Source: Chondrilla cf. caribensis
Taxonomy: Eukaryota > Porifera > Demospongiae > Chondrillida > Chondrillidae
Reading direction: 5' to 3'
Length of the DNA stretch: 64,000 nucleotides
NCBI GenBank assembly: GCA_964020155.1
Contig: OZ026563.1
Coordinates: 3,189,440 to 3,253,439 of the forward strand
Shown: piece by piece, positions 23,440-37,330 of the stretch
How positions within the stretch are numbered: the first letter of the stretch is position 1
How the letters are laid out: each line of letters begins with the position of its first letter
Notes under the pieces: model-generated
Told to the model about the DNA's origin: nothing
The model's database searches: none
Seen by the model: the letters and a program-made list of their open reading frames with translations, nothing else
Program-made: the position numbers and the translations under genes

Positions 23440-25058
<1,619 letters not shown>

Positions 25059-25332
25059 TTTTATTACTGAATCATCATTATCATACACAGCAGTGTACAA
25101 ACATGAAGATAAGGAGTCACGACAAATGACAATAATATTATGCCAATATGATGTTTTGATCATAGCACATTCAAAACATGTTGAATTGACTCGAAAACCA
25201 AAAATGGAAAGGAAAATAAACCCTACTAAACAGATTAACCACAATATCTATGTATCTACTTCATCTACACTATTTAGTTTTCTGAGTAATAACAAAAATT
25301 ATGAATTACAGTTTCTCTGACTCCATATTTGG

Positions 25333-25334
<2 letters not shown>

Positions 25335-25401
<67 letters not shown>
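25335..25401. repeat. (CA)n microsatellite
   Basis: Pure CA, about 67 bp. The 25402-26119 stretch holds nothing I can identify. Confidence 0.93.
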
Positions 25402-25403
<2 letters not shown>

Positions 25404-26119
25404 GCTAGAATACATAACATGCATGTACATTTATGCTTAGAATGGAGTATATACTGCACGTAGGCATTCACTCTTATACAGTAGAGTGAATCATTTTCAA
25501 CTGAGACCATACACTTATATATTGGATCAGTCAGAGTGGTTTCAAATGTGAAGTGGTCATAATAATAATATTATACAATTATGATACACGTGTATAGAGT
25601 GCAACAATAATATGTATGGGGATTCCTGGGACCAGTGATACTATAATAATATATGATACTGGGGTCAATGAGGTGTCCATGGCAAAAGGACTCCATACAA
25701 TGCATTGTATGTATGCATTCATATGCAATTCTGCTATTACGCCCATGTACCATGTACACCACTCATGGAAGTGCAGTGAAATTGTCTACTATTGCTTTCA
25801 GTGAACTGTTTATATTATTACATGTTACTGAAGATGAAACTGCTGCATGTACAGCAGTCCGGAAATTATATTCATAACTGTAATGGGTATGACACCTTGG
25901 TGGTAAAATTCAACAAAAGAAATTTTGACATTTGACATGTTATCCACCGGTTACATAACATGTACACTGTCCGCAGCTAGTAATGAGCGGACTAAAAATG
26001 GCAATGAAAATGCAATACTCACCGTCATATAAAAAACACAACTGTAGTGTAACTGTTACATGTATAGTATTAGATACGTTTTTTTCAGTATATGAATCCT
26101 ATCTAGAGAGTATTTGACA

Positions 26120-27185
26120 ATGGTTGTCACTATTTTCCTTGTTCTACTTGCCAGTGAGTTGTGTATAGTACATTACCATTAATTGACTGCCTTTGGTGAA
26201 AAATTTAACCGTTGATTCTTATTCTAACCATCGGTGTACCATGATTCTGTACGTACATATAATGTAAGTAGTTTTAGATCCTAGCCTATTTATGTCGCAC
26301 AGCTGCAGTACAGTGCAACTTGTAGGCACCTCAAAGGGAACACCAATTCTCACTCCTTCTTGGAGGTATATATTTACTATCAGTACTGATTGACATAGTG
26401 TACATGAGCTAGGGACCGAGTGAAGTGTATGTATTAATAGAGGTATGTACTAACCAGGGTACCTATAAGCAAGTTGCCCTAGGCCTGTATTATAAAATTC
26501 GTTGTATTGAGTTCACAGGATCTTCTATAATTATTTCATTTTGACCTGCAGGCATCTCACCCTGCAGAGGTATACCTTTGCTTACAGTGGATGATGTCCG
26601 AGGTAAGGGTATGTTGTATGGATATTTATACTGACCGATATCTATCACAGTCTTGGTTGAGACGACACATGCATTGAGTTTCGTTAATCTGCTACATCTT
26701 TATCCGCCAAACCTTTTCATCTGTCAGAATTTCGGGCCCAGTATAAAACTCGTTGGCTACTGATCCTCGCACTCAAATTATTTCAGCGTGTCTTAGAAGT
26801 TTATAACAACCTTCGCTGAAGATTTTACGCTCGGCAAAGCCGTTGCGCTCGAATTCCAGCCCAATATCTAATTTTCGGCGTTTCAAAATCGGCCATCTTC
26901 TTTCGCGCAATAATAACTCATGTTAATAAATATTCACTGTTGCGGTCACACGCACGAACATAATAACGTTAACGTCGATCGTAACATCGCAAATCGCAAA
27001 TTAATGGAAATAATATCTTGTTTTATGTACTATAATGTCTAATAATCTATTACTTAAATAAAGATAAAGAACAATGATAATAAGCAAATAGTAATATATA
27101 TATATATCCAACTCATCTGCCCAACTCATTAGTCCACCATATTATTATTTGTAGAGAACATTTTGTAGCAGATCAGTGAGTACCA

Positions 27186-27257
<72 letters not shown>

Positions 27258-28006
27258 GCCTCCTCGCAGCCCAACAGAAGGAAGCAGGTGCATGGCTTTC
27301 TGCCCCCCCTACTTCGGCCCTGGGTTTGAGACTGTGTGATGACAGCCTACGAATTGCTGTTGGGCTTCGACTTGGTAGCCCTCTCTGTACCCCTCACCTT
27401 TGTCCACTTTGTGGATCCCATATCGATGCATCTGGGATGCACGCTCTTGGCTGTAGGAGCAGCAAGGGGAGACTGCCTCGCCACACAGCCCTCAACTTGA
27501 TCATCCACAAGGCTCTTGTGTCAGCCAACATCCCCTCAACTTTGGAGCCTCGAGGTTTATCTAGGACAGACGGTAAAAGACCAGATGGCCTCACCATCAC
27601 CCCCTGGTCCAGGGGACGTGCTCTTGTGTGGGATGTCACCTGTTGGGACTCTTTTGCCCCTTCCAACATCACATTATCTTCCACTCAAGCGGGGAAACTT
27701 GCAGACGCTGCGGCCATCAAGAAGAGAGAAACCTATCAGGAGATGGCCACTTGCCACCATTTTCAGCCTATTGCCTTCGAGACAACTGGTGCTTTCGGTC
27801 AGGATGCCTTAGATTTCATCGGAGATCTAGCCAAAAGAATCCGACAGATTTCTCATGATCCACTGTCTTACCTTAAAATTTGTCAACGTATTAGTATGTG
27901 TATTCAAAACTTCAATGCTGTTTCAATCTTAGGTTGCTCTGTTAGTGCTGTATAATTTCTTTTTCTTTTCTTTTTTTTTCTTTATTGTATTCATTATGTA
28001 TTGGAT

Positions 28007-28062
<56 letters not shown>

Positions 28063-31000
28063 TGCAAGAAATAAACCGATAATGATTATTGAAAGTACAA
28101 TGTTGTAGATTACGAATACGTACACCTCTTCTAATCTAATGAACCTAGTCTCAGTTCCCTGTGCTATAATAACGTGGCTATCCTCAATATATTGTATAAT
28201 ACCGTAGTGGGGTCTGTATGCATGTATACCATTTACATGTGGTACTTCTTGTCTCTGTGTTTTGATGCAAATTCAAATGCTCTCCAAACACACATTAAAT
28301 GTAATGTCATTATGTGATGTCTGTCTTAGTTGGATTTTTTATACAATCAACTGTGTGAGGTGGATGAAGTGAATTGATAATTATTAATTTTTATCTCTGG
28401 TCAGTCACAGTGGTCATTGATGCCTACCCAAACACCCCTCAAGTCTCCCAAGGTACTACTGTTGTTCTGGTATGCCATGTTGCTGGAGTACCATCTGATA
28501 CCATGGTGACATACCAGTGGAGCTGTCCCAGCTATCGGTGTAATGCCAGTGGTCTTCAAATTGATGGTAACATCACATCGAGAAGACAAGAAGGGAACAT
28601 AGTGGTTGTTGATGTGGTTAATACAACTGATAGTGGTACCTACACCTGTACTGTTAGAAGCAGTGAATCAACTGTGGGTATTGGGACGTATACAATTGAC
28701 AGTGTAAAGGGTGAGTTGTTCACCAATGAAGTCTTTCACTGCATCGGATATATAATACGATTGTATGCGTGCATGCATGTATGAAAGATATTATGCATGA
28801 TCTGACATGATATATATATTACAATTATGTAAATATTGAAATGTGTGTGCAGGTCTATAGGGTTTACATAAGGAAGTAATGGTAACTGTTTCTTTAATGA
28901 TTTATATTTAAATTATGTAAGTTGTAATTCAGGAGCACGTAGGTGGATTCCATTTCATGCACTCGTGGAATGTAATAAAATAATATATACTTATTCATGC
29001 ATTTGCAATTCTCCTTTCACACTTGCTATACTATGTTGTACTCTTATTTATCTGCACATTTGCTTTAGCTATTTATATATGACATTACATTTAGTAGTGA
29101 ATTAGTTTCCCAGTTTATATGGAATACTATTGTTAGTTGTTTTTATGATGTACATATTAAATTCTCTAATTTTCTTGTTGGATTTAGCTGGTATCATCCT
29201 GACTGGAAGAAATGGACTGATCCCCGTGAACAGTTTCTTTACAGATAACTCTTCTATACTGACTCCATTTGAGGGAACAGTAGGAAACTACATCAGATGT
29301 GGGTCCATTGGAGGTAGTCCTGATTGGTATAGAGAAAATGGGATAAGTACCTTCTATCAGAACACATCGTTCAACAATCACTATATACAGACACTAGACA
29401 CGGCTGATTATTGGCATGCCACTTTCAGGTCATCTGGAAATCAAGAGGTGGAGTGCCGTACTAACATAGAAGAGGACACTCTATCAGGTTTTCTTGGTAT
29501 CTTCATTAGAGAGGGTCTCGGTAAGCTACTGTTCCTATTGTACAGACTGTAAAATAAAATTATGCATTCAGAAATTACAATTCTTCTTCTAATTAACTTG
29601 TATTGTTATCTATATTATTATTATTAAATGAATGTCATATGTGGTGTTTGCTTCTCAGAGAGTATTGATAAACCAACTGTATTGATATCGTCCATTACAA
29701 CAAACAGTATCACACTGTCTTGGTCTGAAGTCACTGGTACTGCCAGATACTATGTGAGCTATGAACGTACAGACCTCTCCATCTCACTGACTCCTACTTA
29801 CATCAGACTAGTAGGTAGTAGCAATACAACAGTGACTATACCAGGTCTAGAACCAGGTGCTATGTACAGGATCAAAGTGTGGGCTAGTAATAACAGTGCT
29901 AGAGCCAGCCCACCATTTGAAACAAGTGTGGCAACTAGGGAAGATGGTGAGTTGTCTGCCAATAGCCTAACTAAAAGTAATGCATAATACTTATCATTAT
30001 AAAACTGTATAATATGTACAGATGATAGTATAGTTCCCTTAGTGACCATATCTATCGTTGAATGCAGCCATAAATTTTTCTTACAATTTTATTTGACATT
30101 GATGGTATAATCTTTACAGCTCCCACTGCTCCTCGTCATCTCACTGTTGTGGGGAATACGTCTACAAGGGTTGATCTGAACTGGATCCCTCCACTCCATC
30201 CAAATGGAGTGATACACTATAAGATTGAGTTCAGTCTAAGTGAGAACTTTGTACAGAATAAGACAATCATCAACACTGGCAGTAACAAAACCTACTATAT
30301 ATTGAGTGGACTACGTCTTATTCCTGATGTGCAGTACTTTGTGAGGGTAGTGGCTTGTAACTCTGTTGCAGCTGAATTTTCAAATATTTTGGAATGGATA
30401 TCAACTAAAGGTACCTAATGGTAATTTTGTGTCCAGAAAACAGATCTATAATAATTATGTATCCTATTTTTAATGCCTAGATATTATCGTAAGAGAAAGT
30501 AGCACTATAAATCCAGGTTGGTGCCCCTTTACATAATTTGTACAAATGTGTAGTGTTGAAAAGATTGAACTAATTTCTTCAAAATACAATATAATATCAT
30601 GAATAATGAATTTAATGAATGGATTTATATGTCCCACACTAGAATTTTTGTTATTGCAGGATTTTGTTACATTTTGCAATACATTTGAGATTGTTTGAGT
30701 TATTCCCTATGTCTTGAACAAATACTGTGTGGGGTGATGAATACATTTGACAATAATAATTACAACTACATTAACTGTTGGATAAATATATTAATTAGTC
30801 CGTTTAGGTTGCCATAGAGAGACTTGTCACCATGACAAGCTAAGCGGATGTGAGTCCCGCTAACCACAGAAGCCTTGCGATTTGTGGTTATTTTGCCAAG
30901 GTCATTCATTTACTAACCTCTTAGATTCTGGCCTACAGCTTTGGTTAATCTATTCAATCGTGCAGTATAATATTATGAATTTAGCATAATATTGATTGAA

Positions 31001-32072
31001 ATGTATACAATTGAATTCAGATGATCTCAGTTGGATTGGTAGAGCTATTGGCGCTTTCTTTGGTGGACTGGTGCTTAGTGCTTCAGTGACCTCTGTCATC
31101 TTCATCACTGCATACTGCAAAATGAGGAAGAAGATCAAAAAGTTAACAAAAAACATGAAAATGTACATAATATAATATTATTCAGTTTAGTTGAATCCTA
31201 TGATGTATAAAAGTTGAGTTTCCACTGTTCAGAATTGCTGTCAAGCCGGAAGATTCTCTGGAGTCTGACACAGGAATTGTGATAACTAGCAACCCATCAT
31301 ATGAGAGTGCTGGGGGTGGACCAGACCTGCAAAGTGACATGTACCAGTCATTATATGAATATCATTTAGTGGTAAATGTGTATGGTGTCTTGTATGTACT
31401 GTAGCAAGAATTAGAGTGAATGTACATAATACGCATATGACAAATGTTTGCAATGTAATGTACTGTGGCTGTACTTGTTTGGGAATATTGGTATATCATT
31501 CTATTCAATGATATGTATCTTTCAGGCTAGGAACTCTTATATAAGTACGTTTATTTGTGTTTTCACATGTTCTGAACACTTAACGAAGAACATCATTTGT
31601 AGAACATGTAAACACTGGCTAAAATGTTGGCTTAGTATGAGACTGCATTGCAGCTAGGGTTTAACAGTTATGTATAGTTACAGCAATAAACATTATTAAT
31701 TTTTATTGCTATTTGAGCCTCCATTAGATTGCTTGGGAATTAAACATTGTATATTATACAGTAATTTCTCATTAGTTACGTAACTGCAAGTTAATTACTT
31801 AGGAAAAAGGCATACATCAGATTATTTTTTAATTAATGCAGTAGGTAGATTACTCCAATCAGTATGAATTTGTACACAGAAGTGATGGCCAATAAAGTTT
31901 CAACATTATTAGGCTGTGACAGGCTAATGGAAATGGCTAATTCACTGACTACATGTGCTATTTTATAAGAATGTATGGGTTATTCCAATCCAATGTGAGC
32001 TTGAATTGCAAACCAGTGATCTTGGATATGATTATACAGTATGTGTTAAAATCTGTAAATATCTGTGATAAG

Positions 32073-32110
<38 letters not shown>

Positions 32111-32157
32111 ATATTCTGATTCTGATCTCATTTTAGGACTCGGACTATGAGAACTAG
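26120..32157 (+). CDS. Ig/fibronectin-III single-pass receptor, 10 exons
   Basis: Exons: 26120-26153 (signal peptide 'MVVTIFLVLLA'), 26552-26569 and 26588-26602 (microexons of 18 and 15 nt), 28405-28710 (Ig; Cys...Trp...'DSGTYTC'), 29188-29520 (divergent C-W-C Ig-like domain; 'YIRCGS', 'DWYREN', 'VECRTN'), 29659-29946 and 30120-30410 (FN3), 31021-31162 (membrane helix then 'KMRKKIKKL'), 31233-31371, 32137-32157. Junctions up to the membrane exon are all phase 1. The total is 528 residues in one frame. The tail has 'NPSYES' and ends 'DSDYEN'; YxN suits Grb2-type SH2 binding. Without the last splice, translation would stop at 31404 after 'GVLYVL'. The ligand is unknown. The first three exons and the last exon are inferred from splice signals and phase. 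Confidence 0.7.
27186..27255. repeat. (TA)n microsatellite, left flank of the RLE fragment
   Basis: About 68 bp of pure TA directly abutting the retroelement coding fragment. A second (TA)n lies at its far side (28010-28056). Confidence 0.93.
27256..27955 (+). mobile_element. Retroelement 3' fragment with restriction-like endonuclease domain
   Basis: An unbroken frame of about 230 residues follows the (TA)n tract. It has 'APPTSALGLRL' and 'RIAVGLRLGSPLC', then a zinc-knuckle CX2CX9HX3C ('CPLCGSHIDASGMHALGC'). Next come 'RPDG' and, 15 residues after RPD, the Asp of 'VWDVT', the RPD...D core of the PD-(D/E)XK nucleases found at the C-terminus of early-branching non-LTR retrotransposons. It ends 'QRISMCIQNFNAVSILG'. 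No reverse transcriptase remains upstream, so this is a 5'-truncated insertion in receptor intron 3. After the stop comes a T-rich run and (TA)n. The family assignment is from motifs. Confidence 0.75.
28010..28056. repeat. (TA)n microsatellite, right flank of the RLE fragment
   Basis: Pure TA, about 46 bp, immediately after the retroelement 3' end. It may be the element's own tail repeat. Confidence 0.92.
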
Positions 32158-33085
32158 TGTGTACAGCACAAATAACCATATTTCTAATAATAAATGTGTC
32201 AAAGTGTGATAAGAGTAGCTATTATGATGTGTACCCTGATGTCAATGTACTATCAGATTCTATTATTATTATTGTTGTGTTACCTTTGATTGGTGAATGT
32301 ATAAAATGCAGTTCCTATTTGTATTGCCTTGTTTGTTCAAATATCAGTTGGAGGTTTGTAGAGAGTGGTTGTTTCTATAACTAATCGCGGAGTTTGGAGC
32401 AATTAATAATGCATAATCACAGTAATTCAGGTTGTACACAGATGTACATATACAACCAGTATATCTAACCATACATAAAATTATATGTACTTATTTGACT
32501 GCATTATAATACCCTCCACACAGAATGTATGACATTGTGTGTATATTATATTATTGACATAAGATGGTACACATAATATATAACAGCACATTACTGTATG
32601 TATGTGCCATCATCATCATCGTCGTCGTCGTCGTTGTCGTCGTCGTCGTCACCATCATAGAGGTATAGCACTTAGCTCTGTGCTAGTGATATCATACAAT
32701 CATGTGTACCACACATATGAATCACGTGCAAATCCCACATACATTGATATATCTTGTGTACTCAATATGGTTTTAACCTCATGCTACTGTGTGTCAATCA
32801 AATCATAATATTATCACAAGTAAATACATGCCAATCATGATACGTCACATCAATGTCATCATATTATAATATTATAGCACACTAAATTGAAAGTTAATCC
32901 TGTGTAACATTATTTAAACACATACAGAAACACCAGAATAACTGGATACAGTAAACAGACTGAGTATAATTAACTACGCATACAGAGTCCTATAAATTTA
33001 ATATGAAAGAATACACACAAATTCATATCTATGTAATTCCTTATATCAGTATTATATGAGTTAAACAGTGATTTGTTTCATAACA
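32158..33085. other. Convergent spacer, no gene
   Basis: AT-rich sequence between the receptor and the collagen-like gene. It contains a short CAT/CGT trinucleotide run (about 32607-32657) and nothing else identifiable. Confidence 0.6.
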
Positions 33086-34384
33086 CTAGCGAACATAGAT
33101 CTCCACAATGTCAATGTAGACATCTTCATTATCTGGAGGCTCATCCAAACAAAGGTGAACATCAATGTCATCTGTAGTATTGCCAATATCTCTATGGAAC
33201 CATCCATTGTGCTGACAGCAGTTGTTACCAGGAGGACAGCCGGCACCATCCCATAATGGATCATTCCAGAATGGATCAGTTCTGTAGAAATTGATTGAAG
33301 AATTTCCATAGAACCCAGACTCACAATAGTAGTTGTTTCCAATTCCTCTTCCTGGTTTGGGATGACGCCTATCACCTTCACGTAAGGCACAGGGACACAT
33401 AAGGCGGATATATTATACCTTTTCCCACAATCCTGCTACATAAGACCAGACATGTTGAACGGGAGAGCCATGTGTCACTGTCACACCATCAGGGTACATA
33501 CTTAATCGAGGATTAAGGATTATTAGACTGTCAGTTGTTCTGTGTTGATAACCTCGAACACGCCCACACACCTCTGCATACTGGACGCCCTTTACTGAGA
33601 ATGGCAGGGTGGTACATCCACCTGTGGTTGTATTACGTGCACATGCTCTACGAGGTGGGTTGTTATTGGTAACCAAACGTAGAGGATCTGGACAGGCTTG
33701 CAGTCTGTTCTCCATATTGAGGTAAGCTACAGGCATCCACCCTCCCTTGCTACCGCACAGAGTGGCCTCCATTTCACAATAGTGCACACTGGGCGCCAGG
33801 GGATTGACTCCTATTAGGTAGTAGCCTGAGGTGTTGGAACCGTGTGCATAAGCTTCCTTACAAGAAAGGACTGCATCTGGGAGATGTCTCGGGAGATTTG
33901 TTAAGATCCTCCTCTCACTTTCTGGCGTGAATTCAGTTTCCCCAGGAGGGCCTGGGGGACCTCTGGACCCCGGTAAACCCACTGGACCTGGGGGACCATA
34001 AGGTCCTTCTGTACCTGGTGGTCCTCGTCTACCTACTGGCCCTGGTAAACCTGGTACACCTGGAGGACCCTCCAAGCCAACAGGGCCAATGTCGCCTTTC
34101 TTACCTCTCCAGCCCTGCTTCCCTTCTGGTCCAATCATACCCTTAGGTCCCATACTGCCAGTGTCTCCTTTAACTCCAGGGCTACCATTTGATCCTTTCA
34201 CTCCAATCCTACCACGAAGTCCTTGTAGTCCTGTAGGACCTGGAGGTCCCTGTGGACCAGGTTCTCCAACAACAGTAACAATTACTTTCCCCCCAGGAGG
34301 GGCAATACAGGAGGTCACATTGGTGTCCTGAGATACAGTATTCTGAACTGTAACAATGAGCAGAAATGTAATAGTCAAGAACAT
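33086..34384 (-). pseudogene. Collagen-like secreted protein, interrupted by an internal stop
   Basis: The ATG at 34384 gives a signal peptide ('[13 protein letters not shown]'). A good acceptor just upstream (ggtaatttcag) implies a 5'-UTR intron. Residues about 35-155 are Gly-X-Y collagen triplets ('[10 protein letters not shown]'). A non-collagen C-terminal region follows ('[10 protein letters not shown]', '[19 protein letters not shown]', '[12 protein letters not shown]'). An in-frame TAA at 33415-33413 then interrupts the frame. The same frame continues without shift as 'YIRLMCPCALREG', 'NNYYCESG', 'DPLWDGAGC', 'TTDDIDVHLCLDEPP' and 'DVYIDIVEIYV', clearly the rest of the same domain, to a stop at 33086. 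No acceptor AG exists near the TAA, so splicing does not explain it. It would be extracellular matrix or a soluble collagen if intact. Confidence 0.78.
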
Positions 34385-34420
34385 CACAGATCTGAAATTA
34401 CCAGTAAAGTGGCTCAGCAA

Positions 34421-35878
34421 AGGAACTAAAATCTATAGTTATACTAGACTACATATCAATCAAATGAACCCCCGTGCACAAATCAGTTGTGGTCATATAA
34501 TGCAATTTTCAATTATTTCATACAAGTGCAATTACTGTCCTTTATAATTAAGTTATTCATTCACAACAGCAACCCTGTAATACCAGGAGTGGTAGTTTCC
34601 TGCTATTATTCAGTTTGGTGGATGTAATGAGTTGCATGTGACACCACCACCATGTGCACAATAACCACCAAAAATGAAATATTTGTATATTAAATCTAAT
34701 TACAAACTCCACAATTGCATGGCAACTACCATGCACCAATGATTTTTAACCTGTATGAAACTGATAGTATACTGATAAATACATGCAATGTATTAATTTT
34801 GGGATATGAATACAGTGTGCAATTTTAGGACTAGAAGTTAAGAAACCACAGTAATTCCTTCAAATGTGTAAACATGTTTTTCATGCTTCAATGCTCATGA
34901 AGGCTATCAAGCACTTCATGTCCACTTGTTGTTCACTTCAGTTGATTCAGGTGAGGCTTTCTAGTAAGACTACCTCATGATAATTAAATTAAATTTCATA
35001 ATCTTATCATATTAGTATACATTGCACTATATTGTGTGTTTATTTGTGACAGGAATATATACAAAACTAGGGTCACTATGAGTACAAAATGGTAGAATTT
35101 TAAAATTATCGTTGAATTGAATCAACCGATAATTTCTTGTGATAATTGCACACCACATGTATGTTGGTACATGAAATTTACAAAATTGACCAATGATAGC
35201 AATACATTTCCACTAGTGTTACAATGAAAAAGACTAACAGAAAAGACAACTATAGCTAAGCATAATAATACACTTGCCTTCACTGACACCATTATTACAT
35301 TATACAAGTATAATGCAATAGATGATTACATAGTGTATTATATATTATTCTTTTATTTATTATTAATAAGCTTGGGTAAATATTATATTTGAGTGAATTC
35401 ACTTGGTTAATGTGAGAAACAGCAGTTAATTGTCATTTGGTATATGCGGTACATATTTGATAGATGTACTGTTAAAATCACTCAATGAAGACCTTGATCC
35501 CAATAAACAAAATTACAACAGTGTTCGCTATACTAACATGGTCTTCTCCTGATAGTGATTTTATATGCATTAGAATTGACTGTTACAACACTTCTAAATT
35601 AGGTCTGGGGCCATGTATGATGTATATAATGTAGTCATCTTGAGGTGGATTGAATTTGTTGATACTTTTTTCATTTTAATTTCTTTGGTTTAAGTACAAC
35701 ATATACAACACCAGATCCTTATTCCATAATGTGTGAGGGAACAGCTAGATCTTCAATTAAGAATTGAATCTGCCGGATATGCTAGATCATACTTATGGTG
35801 TGTTTATTACTTCAGTATATTCATACCTATGTAGTAATAGTGCTTGAAATGCAGTCCAACATCTTTGGTATTCAATTG
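34421..35878. other. AT-rich spacer, no gene
   Basis: Upstream of the collagen-like gene. Only short open frames without family resemblance and no recognisable repeat. Confidence 0.5.
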
Positions 35879-36093
35879 AGTACTTCCTATATATTACATA
35901 TTATACACAAACACCACGCATTTAAAATTAATATGTATATAATACAATAAGAATAATATTATAATAAATATCAATAAATAATGGTGAAAATAATAATTAC
36001 ATGTATACATGTATCTACATTTATGTACATAAATATGACTCTATACACAAATATGTATACAAATATATACATATGTGCATGTATGTGTATATT
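35879..36093. repeat. ~215-bp direct repeat, left copy
   Basis: Begins agtacttcctatatatta and ends near gtatgtgtatatt. The right copy at 36460-36690 matches along its whole length with small indels. The pair brackets the stray receptor exon. Confidence 0.85.
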
Positions 36094-36095
36094 AA

Positions 36096-36461
36096 TTTTA
36101 GTAGTGAATTAGTTGTGTTTTTATGATGTACGTATTAAATTCTCTAATTTCTTTGTTGGATTTAGCTGATATCATCCTGACTGGAAGAAATGGACTGATC
36201 CCCGTGAACAGTTTCTTTACAGATAACTCTTCTGTACTGACTCCATTTGAGGGGACAGTAGGAAACTACATCAGATGTGGGTCCATTGGATTTAGTCCTG
36301 ATTGGTATAGAGAAAAAGGGGATGATTATACCTTCTATCAGAACACATCGTTCAACAATCACTATATACAGACACTAGATACAGCTGATTATTGGCATGC
36401 CACTTTCAGGTTATCTGGAAATCAAGAGGTGGAGTGCCGTACTAACAGAGAAGAGGACAAG
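36096..36461 (+). pseudogene. Stray copy of one receptor exon (second Ig-like domain)
   Basis: Nearly identical to receptor exon 29188-29520 plus about 90 bp of its upstream intron. The acceptor (ggatttag, before 36167) is intact. The coding part stays open with a few substitutions (for example 'DYTFYQN'). The copy stops within the exon after 'TNREED', before the original donor, so it cannot be spliced onward normally. No other receptor exon is nearby. Confidence 0.85.
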
Positions 36462-36690
36462 TACTTCCTATATATTATATATTATACATAAACACCATGA
36501 ATTTAAAATTTTTATACTGTATATATACAATAATAATAATATTATAATAAATATCAATAAATGATAATGATTGAATAATAATTACATGTATACATGTATA
36601 TACATTTATGTCCATAAATATGACTCTATACACAATTTGTACACAAATATTATATATTATGTGCATGCCATACATGTATGTGTATATATT
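36460..36690. repeat. ~215-bp direct repeat, right copy
   Basis: Same sequence and orientation as 35879-36093. It starts exactly where the exon copy is cut off. The rest of the spacer to 37839 holds only a MITE (37153-37330). Confidence 0.85.
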
Positions 36691-37152
36691 ATACACTTGA
36701 GTAAATTTGGCTGCACATACTGTACATAATCATATAATCATTTCAATTAATGTTGCATGGAACAGGAAATTATATATAATTTATTATTTGTACTCTGTAC
36801 CTAAAATGTGAATAATTAAGGACACTCAAGACTCCACATCAAGTCTGAGTGACTACTTGGCCTAATAAAATGGAGTGGTTCCATTTGTGACCAATTAATT
36901 ACTTGTGGTGATTAATTGCTTTATCAATCCATTACTATGCACTGATAATTAGTTTTATTTGGAAATGATGTGGTAAATTCAGCATTCATTTGGAAATTAT
37001 GGCCAATGTCCACCACTAAATTCAAATATCATAGTCAATATAGACCAAATCGAGAGGAGTAGCAATAGAAATTTGTGATGGAAGGTGTGATAAAAAGTGG
37101 ATCGTGAACCTTTCAGACATAATGTAATGGAAGATATACATGCATCTACAAT

Positions 37153-37330
37153 CATAGGCGGAGGAATGGTTTGACAAGTGGGGGGGCCTAAAGGCCATGG
37201 TGCTGAACTCATAATTAATATTGCAATTGTGTCTATGCATGCAATACTCTACATAGACATTCTTGGTCCCACCTTTGTGATGAGTGGGGGGGCCATGGCC
37301 CCCCTGGCCCCCCCTGTTCCGCCGCCTATG
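37153..37330. mobile_element. Inverted-repeat element family 5 (CATAGGCGGAGGAA)
   Basis: 178 bp, with ends cataggcggaggaa/ttccgccgcctatg. Subterminal G-runs ('gtgggggggcc') on both sides give an unusually GC-rich island in AT-rich DNA. No clear target duplication was found. Confidence 0.7.

Noticed and set aside
31448..31657. Extra receptor exon or small gene
   Set aside because: A possible exon at 31527 would break phase with the terminal exon at 32137.
33395..33420. Tiny intron removing the TAA in the collagen-like gene
   Set aside because: There is no AG before the resumed frame and the gap would be about 20 bases, too short to splice.
35879..36690. LTR retrotransposon (direct repeats as LTRs)
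   Set aside because: The repeats enclose only a piece of a host exon; no primer-binding site, polypurine tract or retroviral domain is visible.
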